DNA of 64,000 bases from Erwinia persicina NBRC 102418. GTDB taxonomy: Bacteria > Pseudomonadota > Gammaproteobacteria > Enterobacterales > Enterobacteriaceae. Each line of letters starts with the position of its first letter. Positions within the stretch are counted from its first letter, which is position 1. Made by a program: the position numbers and the translations under genes. This document shows, in pieces, positions 29,783 to 38,874 of this stretch. The DNA lies in contig NZ_BCTN01000004.1 in assembly GCF_001571305.1 (NCBI RefSeq), forward strand, positions 62,001-126,000, written 5' to 3'. Under the pieces are notes generated by a model. That model had not been told where the DNA came from. It saw only the letters and a program-made list of their open reading frames with translations, and ran no database searches.

Positions 29783-30706
29783 CTACTCCCGTTCGGCGTC
29801 ACGCCACAGCTTCTCGACCATGCGTTGGGCAATTAACGCCTGTTCTCCACTGGTTTGCGGCATTGTCTGATTTTCCACACAGCGGATAAAATGGTGGGCG
29901 GCACCGACAAAACCGCGCTGTTCCAGCGTGGTCTGCCAGCCGGGGGTCGGATCCACGCTGATCTTCCCCGCTTTCTCCTGCTGCCAGTCGCGCATCTCAC
30001 TAACCTGATAGACGGCACCGTCATCGATTGCCATTACCCGCTCGGTCTGGCTCCCTGCACGGCGATGCATACTGGTGGTCACCTGGATGTTACCGGCGTT
30101 AAAATGGTGTTCGGCATACAGCATCTGCCCGCTGTCATTCGTCTGCAGCGTACCGCTCAGGAGCCGCCCCTCCCCACCCGCCAGCCACAGTGCGCTGTCG
30201 ACCACGTGCAGATAATCATCCAGCAGCGTGAAAAAAAGATCCTGTGGGCCGACGCTGTCGCTGCGGTGCTTATCCATGCGGATCGCGGCGGGCTGCACCA
30301 GTGCCTCTTTCAGTTGGAGGTAGCGCGGTGCAAAGCGGCGGTTAAACGCCACCATCAGCTTACGCCCACGCCTGTCAGCCAGTTCCACCAGACGCTCGGC
30401 CTCGCTCAGGGTGGCCGCAAGCGGTTTGTCCACGCAGACATCCACACCGGCACGCAGCAGGCGATCCACAATGGCATAGTGGCTGGCGGTGGAGCTGTGA
30501 ACAAATACCGCGTCGCTGGCAGCAGCCAGATCGTCGAGGGTAGCCAGCAACGGAATACGATAGCTGTCGCAGATTGGCCGCGCCTTTTCCTGATTCGGTG
30601 AAAAAGCCCCCGCGATTTGCCAGCCGTCGGTGCAGGTCAGCACCGGCAGCCAGGCCTTCTGTGCTATCCCGCCCAGCCCGACGATACCGACTTTCAGTCC
30701 GCTCAT
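29783..30706 (-). CDS. yceM: Gfo/Idh/MocA-type oxidoreductase YceM (MviM)
   Basis: Putative NAD(P)-dependent dehydrogenase of unknown substrate. 307 residues. Rossmann motif [13 protein letters not shown] (8-20) and the EKP-type motif, here CVDKPLAAT (about 93-101), that marks the Gfo/Idh/MocA family and holds the catalytic lysine; the C-terminal alpha/beta domain follows. The ATG overlaps the yceH stop by four bases, so it is the third gene of the rimJ-yceH-yceM operon. Confidence 0.93.
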   Translation of the reverse strand: MSGLKVGIVGLGGIAQKAWLPVLTCTDGWQIAGAFSPNQEKARPICDSYRIPLLATLDDLAAASDAVFVHSSTASHYAIVDRLLRAGVDVCVDKPLAATLSEAERLVELADRRGRKLMVAFNRRFAPRYLQLKEALVQPAAIRMDKHRSDSVGPQDLFFTLLDDYLHVVDSALWLAGGEGRLLSGTLQTNDSGQMLYAEHHFNAGNIQVTTSMHRRAGSQTERVMAIDDGAVYQVSEMRDWQQEKAGKISVDPTPGWQTTLEQRGFVGAAHHFIRCVENQTMPQTSGEQALIAQRMVEKLWRDAERE

Positions 30707-31356
30707 TCCGCCCCCTGTACGTTCAGCAACCGGTCAATCTGCTGCTGTAAGGACGCCACCTGATGCTCAAGGGCGCTGACACGCGCCTCCAGCCCCCCCT
30801 CTGTTTCGCTGCCGGCACTGACCGGAAGCGTCTGCGCCTCCACGTCACCGCTGAACAGATGCCTGTAGCGGCTCTCGCGCTTACCCGGTTCACGAGCCAG
30901 TCTGACCACCAGCGGCCCCTCTTCGCGCTGCGCCAGATGCTCCAGCACCTGTTCCACTTCCCCCACATCGGCAAAGTCATGCATCCGCGTACTGCGGGTA
31001 CGCAGCTCACCCGGCGTCTGGGCCCCACGCAGCAGCAGGGTGGCAATCACCGCGACCTGCGCCGGAGAAAATTTCAGCTGACCGAATTCAGAATTACAGA
31101 AGCGTTGCTCATATTTCACCACCCGGCTTCCGAAGCCGTTGAGGGCCGTCAGCTGATGCTTTTTGACCAGCAGGTCGAGGGTATTCTGCACTTCACTTTC
31201 GCTCAGGGACATGACCGGTTCGCGATTCGACTTCTGATTACAGGCGGTGACTACGGCATTCAGCGACATGGGATACTGGTCCGGCGTGGTGACCTGTTTT
31301 TCCAGCAGGCAGCCGATCACCCGCGCTTCAGTGGCGGTTAAGGGCGTTTTGATCAT
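30703..31356 (-). CDS. yceH: YceH family protein (DUF480)
   Basis: Conserved protein of unknown function with two winged-helix-like domains. 217 residues. N-terminal [24 protein letters not shown], the signature of DUF480, and a C-terminal coiled coil ([23 protein letters not shown], about 188-210). It lies 5 bp after rimJ and overlaps yceM. DNA or RNA binding is suggested by the fold only. Confidence 0.93.
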   Translation of the reverse strand: MIKTPLTATEARVIGCLLEKQVTTPDQYPMSLNAVVTACNQKSNREPVMSLSESEVQNTLDLLVKKHQLTALNGFGSRVVKYEQRFCNSEFGQLKFSPAQVAVIATLLLRGAQTPGELRTRSTRMHDFADVGEVEQVLEHLAQREEGPLVVRLAREPGKRESRYRHLFSGDVEAQTLPVSAGSETEGGLEARVSALEHQVASLQQQIDRLLNVQGAE

Positions 31357-31361
31357 CAGGG

Positions 31362-31955
31362 TTACACTCCACGCCGTTCAGGCGTCCATTCGTGGGAGGT
31401 CAGCGCCGTCAGGACGTGATCCTGCCAGCGGCCGTCAATCATCAGGTAATCTTTGGCATAGCCTTCTTTTTCAAAGCCGAGGCGGGCCAGTAACCCGCCG
31501 CTGCGCTGATTGTGCGGCATATAATTGGCCATAATACGGTGCATTCGCTGCTGGCGCTGCATATAGCGGATGGCACTTTGCAGCGCTTCGAACATCATGC
31601 CCTGCCCCTGCCATTTCTCACCCAGCGAATAGCCGAGATAGCAGGCGTGAAAGGAACCGCGCAGCACGTTGCTGAAGTTCGCCACACCGCGGATTTCGTT
31701 CTCATCCGGGTCCATGACGGCAAAGTAAAAGGCACTGCCCTGTTTCTGCATTTCTGTAATTAACCCCAGCCGCGCCTGCCAGCCGGAGGGATAGCAATGA
31801 CTTTCGTCACGCACCGGCTCCCAGGGTTTAAGGAAGGCGCGGTTTTCAGCATAGTAATCGGCCAGTCTCCAGGCATCACGCTCATTGACCAGACGAACCA
31901 CCAGACGGTCGGTAGTCAGGTGCACTTTCGGCACGGCAGTACGGTAGCCAAACAT
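31362..31955 (-). CDS. rimJ: Ribosomal protein S5-alanine N-acetyltransferase RimJ
   Basis: GNAT-fold acetyltransferase acting on the N-terminus of S5. 197 residues from the ATG at 31955, preceded by AGGAGATAAG and matching the conserved MFGYR start; 11 codons upstream are open but not conserved. The acetyl-CoA-binding segment [11 protein letters not shown] (about 123-133) and the [14 protein letters not shown] motif are present. First gene of the rimJ-yceH-yceM operon. Confidence 0.95.
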   Translation of the reverse strand: MFGYRTAVPKVHLTTDRLVVRLVNERDAWRLADYYAENRAFLKPWEPVRDESHCYPSGWQARLGLITEMQKQGSAFYFAVMDPDENEIRGVANFSNVLRGSFHACYLGYSLGEKWQGQGMMFEALQSAIRYMQRQQRMHRIMANYMPHNQRSGGLLARLGFEKEGYAKDYLMIDGRWQDHVLTALTSHEWTPERRGV

Positions 31956-32217
31956 CTTATCTCCTGAAATCTCTGGCCAAAACAACATTCTTCAACGGGA
32001 GCCACCGGCGGAAAACTGCACGGAATGCCTGTTGCTTTACTATAACCGCCATCACGAAGCCGGGTAAAATAGTGCCGGGTAAAAAATCGCAAAATTGACG
32101 AAAAAACGATGAAAATCCCGAGTGAATTTGCCCTATGCAGGGTTCTCTTCCATACTTCTTCAATACATTCAGACAATTGATGGTATTTTCATCGCTGTCG
32201 CGATTAAGGGGAACCGA

Positions 32218-32865
32218 TTGAAACTCTATATCTACGATCACTGCCCATTCTGCGTTAAAGCGCGCATGATCTTCGGCCTGAAAAACCTGCCGGTGGAGCT
32301 CATCGTGATGATGAATGATGATGAGGCAACGCCGAACCGCCTGATCGGTCAAAAAATGGCTCCGATCCTGATGAAAGACGACGGCAGCTGTATGCCGGAA
32401 AGCATGGATATCGTGCAGTACATTGATCGGCTGGATGGTGAGCCGCTGCTGACCGGGAAAACCAATCCGGCTATCACTGACTGGTTGCGTCATGTGCACG
32501 GCTACGTCAACAAGCTGCTGTACCCGCGTGTGGCCGAAGCGCCGTTTGCCGAGTTCTCCACTCCGGAGGCGCGTACCTACTTTAAAAACAAGAAGCAGGC
32601 AGTCGCCGGTGATTTTGCCGAACTGCGTGAACACTCCGCAGGCTGGATCAAAAACATCAATGACGACCTGCGTAAGCTCGACAAGCTGATTGTTAAGCCG
32701 AATGCGGTGAGTGGTGAACTGTCACTGGACGATATACATCTCTTCCCGCTGCTGCGCTCACTGACGCTGGTTGCGGGCGTGGAGTATCCAAGCCGCGTGG
32801 CTGATTACCGTGACAATATGGCGAAACAGACTCAGGTTACGCTGCTTTCCTCCTCTGCCTCCTGA
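32218..32865 (+). CDS. grxB: Glutaredoxin 2 (TTG start)
   Basis: GST-like glutaredoxin that reduces disulfides using glutathione. The conserved N-terminus KLYIYDHC begins at a TTG (32218) with AAGGGG six bases upstream, giving 215 residues, the same as E. coli; no ATG exists at this point. Active site C9-P-F-C12 (E. coli has CPYC). The C-terminal all-helical domain ends in DNMAKQTQVTLLSS. In E. coli mdtH lies between this gene and rimJ; here it does not. Confidence 0.95.
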   Translation: MKLYIYDHCPFCVKARMIFGLKNLPVELIVMMNDDEATPNRLIGQKMAPILMKDDGSCMPESMDIVQYIDRLDGEPLLTGKTNPAITDWLRHVHGYVNKLLYPRVAEAPFAEFSTPEARTYFKNKKQAVAGDFAELREHSAGWIKNINDDLRKLDKLIVKPNAVSGELSLDDIHLFPLLRSLTLVAGVEYPSRVADYRDNMAKQTQVTLLSSSAS

Positions 32866-32870
32866 CCGCT

Positions 32871-32892
32871 CGGGCCGCCGCACGGCGGCCCG
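32871..32892 (+). terminator. GC-rich hairpin after grxB
   Basis: CGGGCCGCCG/CGGCGGCCCG, a perfect 10-bp stem with two loop bases, starting 5 bp after the grxB stop. No T-run follows, so it may act as a pause or 3'-stabilising element. Confidence 0.5.
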
Positions 32893-33017
32893 ACACATTC
32901 CGTTGTCATTTCCTGCGGTTTCTCTCGGCGTTGTCCTGGTGACGAACCGGCGTGAGTGGTGCATGCTAGTCCCCTGCTCCGGCGGGAACGTCCGGTGATT
33001 AAAAACAGAGGAACAAC

Positions 33018-33581
33018 ATGAAAAAAACACTTTTTGGCCTTGGCGCTTTACTGTTAGCGGGTTTGGTCAGCGGCTGCAATCAAATCGCCCAGTACAGCAT
33101 CAGCGAACAGGAAATTAACCAGGCGCTGGTTAAGCATAATAATTATGAGAAAAATATTGGCGTCGCCGGTCTCGCCGACGCGCACATTACGCTGAAGGAT
33201 CTCGCCAGCCAGATAGGCCGTGAAGAGCCGAATAAAATCACGCTGACCGGGAAAGCAGACGTGAATATCAGCTCCCTGTTTGGGCCGCAGCAGGCGCAGA
33301 TGACGCTGAAAATGAAAGCGCAGCCGGTCTTCAACCAGCAGGAAGGGGCCATCTATCTGAAAGACATGGAGCTGGTGGATGTCACGGTGCAGCCGGAGAA
33401 GATGGAAGGCGTACTGAAAACGCTGACCCCGTACCTTAATGAGTCGCTGAAAAACTACTTTAATCAAAAACCGGCCTATGTCCTGAGCACTGACCGCAGC
33501 AAGGCGGAGTCGCTGGCGAAACGCTTTGCCAAAGGGCTGGAAGTGAAGCCTGGCGAACTGGTGATCCCTTTCACCGACTGA
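33018..33581 (+). CDS. yceB: Lipoprotein YceB (DUF1439)
   Basis: Predicted outer-membrane lipoprotein of unknown function. 187 residues with signal peptide MKKTLFGLGALLLAGLV and lipobox VSGC (Cys 20). The body is the DUF1439 fold, related to lipid-binding tubular domains; segments ISEQEINQAL and KNYFNQKPAYVL are typical. It sits between grxB and pyrC, as in E. coli. Confidence 0.93.
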   Translation: MKKTLFGLGALLLAGLVSGCNQIAQYSISEQEINQALVKHNNYEKNIGVAGLADAHITLKDLASQIGREEPNKITLTGKADVNISSLFGPQQAQMTLKMKAQPVFNQQEGAIYLKDMELVDVTVQPEKMEGVLKTLTPYLNESLKNYFNQKPAYVLSTDRSKAESLAKRFAKGLEVKPGELVIPFTD

Positions 33582-33588
33582 CCGATAA

Positions 33589-33617
33589 AACGGTACGGGC
33601 AGGCCCGTACCGTTTTT
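33589..33617 (+). terminator. Terminator of yceB
   Basis: AACGGTACGGGC/GCCCGTACCGTT stem of 12 bp with a 2-base loop, followed by TTTTT; A-rich on the left, so it could also work on the minus strand. Confidence 0.88.
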
Positions 33618-33662
33618 TCACCTAGCGCGCATAAACCGGGTGCATTCCCCGCGCTTTATCCC

Positions 33663-33707
33663 TATCCTTAGTACCCGGCCAAAACCTGCCTTTTCCCTTT
33701 CTGCCGG
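33663..33707 (+). promoter_or_regulatory. pyrC promoter and leader hairpin (pyrimidine start-site switch)
   Basis: A -10 like TATCCT at 33663-33668 is followed at the expected start by CCCGGC (33674-33679). CCGGC there can pair with GCCGG (33703-33707), which is the left part of the ribosome site GCCGGAG in front of the ATG at 33718. In E. coli and Salmonella pyrC, high CTP gives transcripts beginning further upstream that form this hairpin and block translation; the geometry here fits. The function is inferred from the match. Confidence 0.65.
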
Positions 33708-33717
33708 AGCACATCGC

Positions 33718-34770
33718 ATGACCACACAACCTCAGCAATTGATTATTCGCCGCCCTGACGACTGGCACATCCATCTGCGTGACGGAGAGATGCTGGAGGC
33801 GGTTGTGCCCTTTACCAGTGAGGTCTGTGGCCGCGCCATCGTGATGCCCAACCTGGTGCCGCCGGTCAGTAGCGTGGCCGCCGCCCGCGCGTACCGCGAA
33901 CGCATTCAGGCTGCCGTCCCGGCCGGCCATCATTTTACCCCTCTGATGACCTGCTATCTGACCGACGGTCTTGATCCGGACGAAATTGAGACCGGCTTCA
34001 CTGAAGGGGTGTTTACCGCCGCGAAGCTTTACCCCGCCCATGCCACCACCAACTCCGCCCACGGTGTCACCAGCATTGCGTCCATTGCCCCGGTACTGGA
34101 GCGCATGCAGAAAATCGGCATGCCGCTGCTGATCCACGGTGAAGTGACCGATGCACACATTGATATCTTTGACCGTGAAGCCCGTTTTATTGAGACGGTT
34201 CTGCATCCGCTACGCCTGCAGTTCCCGGAGCTGAAAGTGGTCTGCGAGCATATCACCACCAAAGAAGCGGCCGCTTATGTACTGGAAGGCAATCGTTTCC
34301 TTGGCGCGACCATCACACCGCAGCATCTGATGTTCAACCGTAATCACATGCTGGTCGGTGGAATTCGCCCGCACCTCTACTGCCTGCCGATCCTGAAACG
34401 TAACATCCACCAGCAGGCGCTGCGCGATGCGGTCGCCAGCGGGCATGAACGCTTCTTCCTCGGCACGGATACCGCCCCCCACACCCGCGACCGAAAAGAA
34501 ACCAGCTGCGGCTGTGCCGGTGTGTTTAACGCTCCGTCGATGCTGGCCGCTTATGCCACCGTCTTTGAAGAGATTGGTGCCCTTGCCCACTTTGAGGCGT
34601 TCTGCGCTGAAAACGGGCCGCGCTTCTACGGGTTGCCGCTGAATGAAGGTACCGTGACGCTGGTACGCCAACCCTGGACGGTAGCGGAATCTGTTCCGGT
34701 CGGTGATGACGGCCATACGCTGGTGCCGTTCCTGGCGGGGGAAACGCTGAACTGGCAGGTTGTGGTGTAA
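33718..34770 (+). CDS. pyrC: Dihydroorotase
   Basis: Zinc amidohydrolase that cyclises carbamoyl-aspartate in pyrimidine synthesis. 350 residues from the ATG at 33718; upstream open codons contain the leader and are rejected. Metal ligands H17 and H19 (DWHIHLRD), the carboxylated lysine K103 (AAKLYPA), further histidines in IHGEVTD and EHITTKEA, and the Asp of GTDTAPH (near 250) are all present. Type II (short) dihydroorotase. Confidence 0.97.
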   Translation: MTTQPQQLIIRRPDDWHIHLRDGEMLEAVVPFTSEVCGRAIVMPNLVPPVSSVAAARAYRERIQAAVPAGHHFTPLMTCYLTDGLDPDEIETGFTEGVFTAAKLYPAHATTNSAHGVTSIASIAPVLERMQKIGMPLLIHGEVTDAHIDIFDREARFIETVLHPLRLQFPELKVVCEHITTKEAAAYVLEGNRFLGATITPQHLMFNRNHMLVGGIRPHLYCLPILKRNIHQQALRDAVASGHERFFLGTDTAPHTRDRKETSCGCAGVFNAPSMLAAYATVFEEIGALAHFEAFCAENGPRFYGLPLNEGTVTLVRQPWTVAESVPVGDDGHTLVPFLAGETLNWQVVV

Positions 34771-34862
34771 GTTTTGCCACCCCGAGGCCGGTCACGGTGG
34801 GGGATCCGCGTTTTCGGCTCCCCCCAATGTCCGCAGCAAAAAGGTTGCGCCGCACTGAATTA

Positions 34863-34878
34863 CTGTATATATTTACAG
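34863..34878. promoter_or_regulatory. LexA operator (SOS box) of dinI
   Basis: CTGTATATATTTACAG, a perfect match to CTGT-N8-ACAG with an AT-only centre. It lies 20 bp upstream of the dinI ATG and overlaps the likely promoter. Confidence 0.95.
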
Positions 34879-34898
34879 TAATTCAACCGGAGGCTATC

Positions 34899-35141
34899 AT
34901 GCGTATTGAAGTCACTGTAGCAAAAACCACCTCTTTGCCTGCGGGTGCCATTGATGCACTCACGCAGGAACTCAGCAAAAGAATCGACAAACAGTTCCCT
35001 GACGGCAGCAATACCATTTCTGTACGCTATGCCGGTGCCAACAACCTGACGGTGATGGGCGGCGGAAAAGAAGCGAAAGATCAGATTAGTGATATTCTGC
35101 AGGAAACCTGGGAAAGCGCTGATGACTGGTTTATCTCCTGA
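34899..35141 (+). CDS. dinI: DNA damage-inducible protein DinI
   Basis: Small acidic protein that modulates RecA filaments and so the SOS response and UmuD cleavage. 80 residues, start ATG 34899 after GGAGGC. It matches the family throughout: MRIEVTVAKTTSLPAGA, QFPDGSNTISVRY, and an acidic C-terminal helix ETWESADDWF. A perfect LexA box in the leader confirms SOS control. Confidence 0.97.
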   Translation: MRIEVTVAKTTSLPAGAIDALTQELSKRIDKQFPDGSNTISVRYAGANNLTVMGGGKEAKDQISDILQETWESADDWFIS

Positions 35142-35226
35142 ATAATCCAGGCTGTTGCCGCTGCGTGTATGGCCACTCCCTCTGCGGCCTGAAGCAGAAT
35201 GGATAAATAACGATTGTGCCATTTTT

Positions 35227-35251
35227 GCCGGATACGCTATCCGGCTTTTTT
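35227..35251 (+). terminator. Terminator of dinI
   Basis: GCCGGATA/TATCCGGC, 8-bp stem with a CGC loop and six T. Confidence 0.92.
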
Positions 35252-35338
35252 ATGCCTTCTTTTGCCGAAGAACACCGATAGACGCAACGGGTAGAATATC
35301 TTATTCTGAGCCTGACATTAATTACTGAGGTTTTTCTT

Positions 35339-35626
35339 ATGGCTGCCGATAATCCAGAAGAGGCGATGACGTTTGGTGAGCTACTGACGATGATTGGCGA
35401 ACAGCAACGCCGTCTGACAGTATTAGAGAATGCCTTTTCCACCCTCTCCTTTTGCCTTGATGATAAAGCTAATCAACTGTTAATTCACAGTTTAAAGCTG
35501 GAGGGGCAAAACCAGAATCGGGATGAACAGTTGCAAAAACATTTCATCCGTCTGGCCGGGGAACTGGAAAAACGTTCAGGGGTGTTGCCGTCTTCTCCGG
35601 ATGTACTCTCTTCACCAGAAATATGA
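35339..35626 (+). CDS. Hypothetical small helical protein
   Basis: I do not recognise this 95-residue protein. It has a plausible start (ATG 35339, TGAGG about 9 bases upstream), lies between two terminated units (dinI and bssS) with no overlap to any other gene, and has normal codon use. The sequence is acidic at both ends and looks helical, with heptad-like leucines in LLTMIGEQQRRLTVLENAF and later LQKHFIRLAGELEKR; one Cys, no signal peptide, no membrane segment. A short coiled-coil adaptor is one guess. E. coli has yceO near this position, but that protein is half the length and I see no likeness. Confidence 0.6.
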   Translation: MAADNPEEAMTFGELLTMIGEQQRRLTVLENAFSTLSFCLDDKANQLLIHSLKLEGQNQNRDEQLQKHFIRLAGELEKRSGVLPSSPDVLSSPEI

Positions 35627-35857
35627 GTGCATTATCACACCCTAATTAATCGTGCCGCATCCCCGCAGGGTGATTATTTTTCGCCCTGCCCATGTATAAT
35701 TGCCCGGTCGAATAGCGGCTGTTTTTTAACCCGGGCGAGATTTAAGTCAACGAACAAAAAAACTCCTGTTATAATTAGGACGCTCTAAGAAAAAAAACGC
35801 ATTGAACCTCGATAAATCACTTCGTTGCCATCATTCACGAGTAATAAGGGGGTTATA

Positions 35858-36112
35858 ATGGACAGAAACAAAGAGGTCATCCAGACACATCCCCTCATCG
35901 GATGGGATATCAGTACCGTAGACAGCTATGATGCCATGATGATCCGTTTACACTCGCTCTCTTCTGACCAGCAACAGGCGGAAGATGCAGAAGTCGGGCA
36001 GACCTACTGGCTGACTACCGATGTGGCAAGGCAATTTATCTCCATCCTTGAAGCTGGCATTGCCAAGATAGAAGCGACTGAATACCAGGATCGTGATTAC
36101 AAAAAGCACTAA
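35858..36112 (+). CDS. bssS: Biofilm regulator BssS (YceP)
   Basis: Small protein that in E. coli affects biofilm formation and indole/AI-2 signalling. 84 residues from ATG 35858 (AAGGGGG upstream). Strong match: EVIQTHPLIGWDISTVDSYDA, then TEVGQT-like EVGQTYWLTTDVARQFISILEAGIAKIE cut here into segments; the C-terminal YQDRDYKKH is basic. A leader of over 200 bp upstream contains two TATAAT hexamers (35695 and 35770) as candidate -10 boxes without good -35 partners. Confidence 0.95.
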   Translation: MDRNKEVIQTHPLIGWDISTVDSYDAMMIRLHSLSSDQQQAEDAEVGQTYWLTTDVARQFISILEAGIAKIEATEYQDRDYKKH

Positions 36113-36138
36113 TCTGTGACTGAACGATGTTTCTCAGA

Positions 36139-36161
36139 GGCACCCCACAGGGTGCCTTTTT
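36139..36161 (+). terminator. Terminator of bssS
   Basis: GGCACCC/GGGTGCC 7-bp stem with a CACA loop and five T, 26 bp past the bssS stop. Confidence 0.9.
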
Positions 36162-36219
36162 CATGCCCGCCATAATTTGTTATCCTTCCGCAATTGCTTG
36201 ATTAACTGAGGCTGATCCG

Positions 36220-37335
36220 ATGGTTTACGATTTAATTGTGGTGGGCAGTGGTTCCGTCGGCGCCGCCGCCGGATGGTATGCGACACAGGCGGGTCTTAAG
36301 GTCCTGATGATCGATCGCCACCATCCTCCGCACCGCGAAGGCAGTCACCACGGTGAAAGCCGGCTGATCCGCCATGCTTACGGCGAAGGGGCGCGCTACG
36401 TGCCGATGGTGCTTCGTGCCCAGCAGCTGTGGGATCAGCTGGAGCAGCAAAGCGGCGAGCGCGTGATGCAGCGAAGCGGGGTACTGAATCTGGCACCGCA
36501 TGCTTCAGAATTTATTCAAAACGTCATCCAGAGTGCAGAGCAGTTTGCGCTGAACGTGCAGATCCTTAACGAAGCAGAAATCCACCAGCGCTGGCCGCAG
36601 ATAAGCGTTCCTGAAGGCTATATTGGCGTATTTGAACCGCAATCGGGTTACCTGAAATCAGAGATTGCCGTGAAAAGCTGGATCCGCCTGGCAAAAGAGG
36701 CGGGTTGCGCGCAGCTGTTCAACTGTGGCGTGACGCAGATTGACACGGTAGAGGGACTGCAGGCGGTCACCACACCGGACGGTGTTTATCGTGCGCGCCG
36801 GCTGCTGATCAGCGCCGGAACCTGGGTGAAAAGCCTCTATCCTGCGCTGCCGGTCACCCCGGTGCGTAAAGTCTTTGCCTGGCATCAGGCTGACGGACGC
36901 TACAGCGAGAATAATCAATTCCCGGCATTTACCGTTGAGATGCAGGACGGGATCCATTATTACGGATTCCCCGCTGATAATAACGCCATCAAAATCGGCC
37001 GGCATGAAGGCGGACAGCCGATTGACTCGCCGGAAGGACGTAAACCCTTTGGCAGCATGGCAGAAGACGGCAGTGAGCTGTTTAACTTTATGCGGACTTT
37101 CCTGCCCGGCGTTGGCGTCTGCCTGCGCGGTGAGGCCTGTACCTATGACAATTCGCCGGACGAAGACTTCATTATTGATACCTTCCCCGGTGAACCTGAC
37201 CGGATGCTGATCACCGGGCTGAGCGGTCACGGATTCAAATTCGCCAGCGTGCTGGGCGAGATTGCCGCGCAGTTTGCTCAGGGGAAAAGCAGCGAGTTTG
37301 ATTTAACCCCCTTCTCACTGTCACGCTTTCAGTAG
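36220..37335 (+). CDS. solA: N-methyl-L-tryptophan oxidase
   Basis: FAD enzyme of the monomeric sarcosine oxidase family; oxidatively demethylates N-methyl-tryptophan and other N-methyl amino acids. 371 residues. FAD-binding motif [12 protein letters not shown] (8-19), the [13 protein letters not shown] segment (about 44-56), and the Cys that carries flavin in [14 protein letters not shown] (about 305-318). The C-terminal [12 protein letters not shown] is conserved. Same position as in E. coli. Confidence 0.95.
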   Translation: MVYDLIVVGSGSVGAAAGWYATQAGLKVLMIDRHHPPHREGSHHGESRLIRHAYGEGARYVPMVLRAQQLWDQLEQQSGERVMQRSGVLNLAPHASEFIQNVIQSAEQFALNVQILNEAEIHQRWPQISVPEGYIGVFEPQSGYLKSEIAVKSWIRLAKEAGCAQLFNCGVTQIDTVEGLQAVTTPDGVYRARRLLISAGTWVKSLYPALPVTPVRKVFAWHQADGRYSENNQFPAFTVEMQDGIHYYGFPADNNAIKIGRHEGGQPIDSPEGRKPFGSMAEDGSELFNFMRTFLPGVGVCLRGEACTYDNSPDEDFIIDTFPGEPDRMLITGLSGHGFKFASVLGEIAAQFAQGKSSEFDLTPFSLSRFQ

Positions 37336-37349
37336 CCGCAGACAGGATT

Positions 37350-37378
37350 AAAAAAGGGCTCCCACCGGGAGCCCTTTT
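37350..37378. terminator. Bidirectional terminator between solA and proP
   Basis: GGGCTCCC/GGGAGCCC 8-bp stem with an ACC loop, six A to the left and four T to the right, placed between convergent gene ends. Confidence 0.88.
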
Positions 37379-37395
37379 GCTTTTCTGCCTGACGA

Positions 37396-38874
37396 TTATT
37401 TCCCGTCAGCAGGACGGGGCTTTCTACCGCGCAGACGCAGCTTATCAACCAGTCGCTGTGCTTCAGCACGGCTGCCTACCGACGGGGCTGAACCGCGCAG
37501 GGGCTTACGTGCTGTTTCACGCAGGGTAAAGACGGTTATTACCCCAATCACCCCGGCCCCCATCAGGTAGTAGGCGGGCATCAGCAGGTTACCCGTTTTC
37601 GCCACCAGCCAGGTCGTAATCAGCGGCGTCGTGCCGCCAAACAGTGAAACTGACAGGTTAAAACCAATCGCCAGTGCGCTGTAACGGATATCGGTGGAAA
37701 ACAGGGCGGGCAGCGTCGCCGGCATGGAGCCGCTGAAACAGGTATGGATAGCGCCAAGGATAATCAGGCCGAGGAATACCAGCCACAGGTTGCCGGTACC
37801 GATCAGCAACATGCACGGTACCGCCAGCAGGATCAGCGCGATGGCCCCGCCCCAGATCACCGGACGGCGACCCAGCCGGTCGTTCCAGTGGCCCCAGAAC
37901 AGCGTCAGCGGCATCATCACAAACATCACCACCATAATCAGCAGCAGTGAACTCAGCTCGCTCAGCCCCAGAATACCCGTCAGGTAGCTCGGCATATAGG
38001 AGGTCATCATATAGTTAGAGACGTTGAACAGCAGCACCAGGCCAATGCACTTCAACATCGCAGCACGGTACTTTTTCAGCATCTGCCACAGGGTCAGGCG
38101 CGGCTTATTGTGTTCCAGCTCCTCCTGCTTTTCCATATGCTTCTGGAAGGCCGGCGTTTCTTCCAGCTTCAGACGGATATACAGCCCAAACAGCCCTAAT
38201 GGCGCGGCGATAAAGAAAGGAATACGCCAGCCCCAGTCGAGCAGCGTGGACTCCGGCATCGCAGCGGTGAGCCCGGTCACCAGGCCGGCCCCCAGCAGAT
38301 AACCGCCGAGCGTACCGAACTCCAGCCAGCTGCCCATAAAGCCACGGCGCTTATCGGTAGAGTATTCGGCGATAAAGGTAGCCGCCCCGCCGTACTCACC
38401 GCCGGTGGAAAACCCCTGCAGCAGGCGCGCCAGCAGCAGCAGCACGGGCGCCATGATACCGATAGTGGAATAGGCGGGTATCAACCCGATGCAGAACGTG
38501 CCGATCGACATCATGATCATCGTCAGTGCCAGCACCTTCTGGCGGCCGATACGGTCGCCCAGCGGGCCAAATACCAGCCCACCCAGCGGACGCACGAGGA
38601 ACGCAGCAGCAAAGGCACCGAAGGTGGCCAGCAGCTGTGCTGCCGGACTGCCGCCGGGGAAAAACACCTTACCGATGGTTACCGCAAGAAAACTGTAAAC
38701 CCCAAAGTCAAACCACTCCATGGCGTTGCCGAGGGCGGCCGCGCCGACGGCCCGCTTGAGCATGGATTTATCCACGATAGTGATATCGTCAACGCTGAGT
38801 TCCGGCCTGGCGGATTTATCTTTATTCCAGAAATGCTTTTTATGAGGCTGTTGCCCCTCTGATGTTGTACCCAT
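37396..38874 (-). CDS. proP: ProP-type osmoprotectant:proton symporter (MFS)
   Basis: Member of the metabolite:H+ symporter family of the MFS, closest in appearance to ProP/OusA (proline, betaine and ectoine uptake). 492 residues from ATG 38874, preceded by CGGGAGCG; codons further upstream are leader. Twelve predicted helices; conserved GNAMEWFDFGVY (helix 1), RPLGGLVFGPLGDRIGRQK (loop 2-3), GGEYGGAA and LEETPAF are all ProP-like. The C-terminal tail is short and basic and lacks the long osmosensing coiled coil of E. coli ProP. In E. coli proP is elsewhere, so this is either a relocated or a second copy. Confidence 0.75.
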   Translation of the reverse strand: MGTTSEGQQPHKKHFWNKDKSARPELSVDDITIVDKSMLKRAVGAAALGNAMEWFDFGVYSFLAVTIGKVFFPGGSPAAQLLATFGAFAAAFLVRPLGGLVFGPLGDRIGRQKVLALTMIMMSIGTFCIGLIPAYSTIGIMAPVLLLLARLLQGFSTGGEYGGAATFIAEYSTDKRRGFMGSWLEFGTLGGYLLGAGLVTGLTAAMPESTLLDWGWRIPFFIAAPLGLFGLYIRLKLEETPAFQKHMEKQEELEHNKPRLTLWQMLKKYRAAMLKCIGLVLLFNVSNYMMTSYMPSYLTGILGLSELSSLLLIMVVMFVMMPLTLFWGHWNDRLGRRPVIWGGAIALILLAVPCMLLIGTGNLWLVFLGLIILGAIHTCFSGSMPATLPALFSTDIRYSALAIGFNLSVSLFGGTTPLITTWLVAKTGNLLMPAYYLMGAGVIGVITVFTLRETARKPLRGSAPSVGSRAEAQRLVDKLRLRGRKPRPADGK

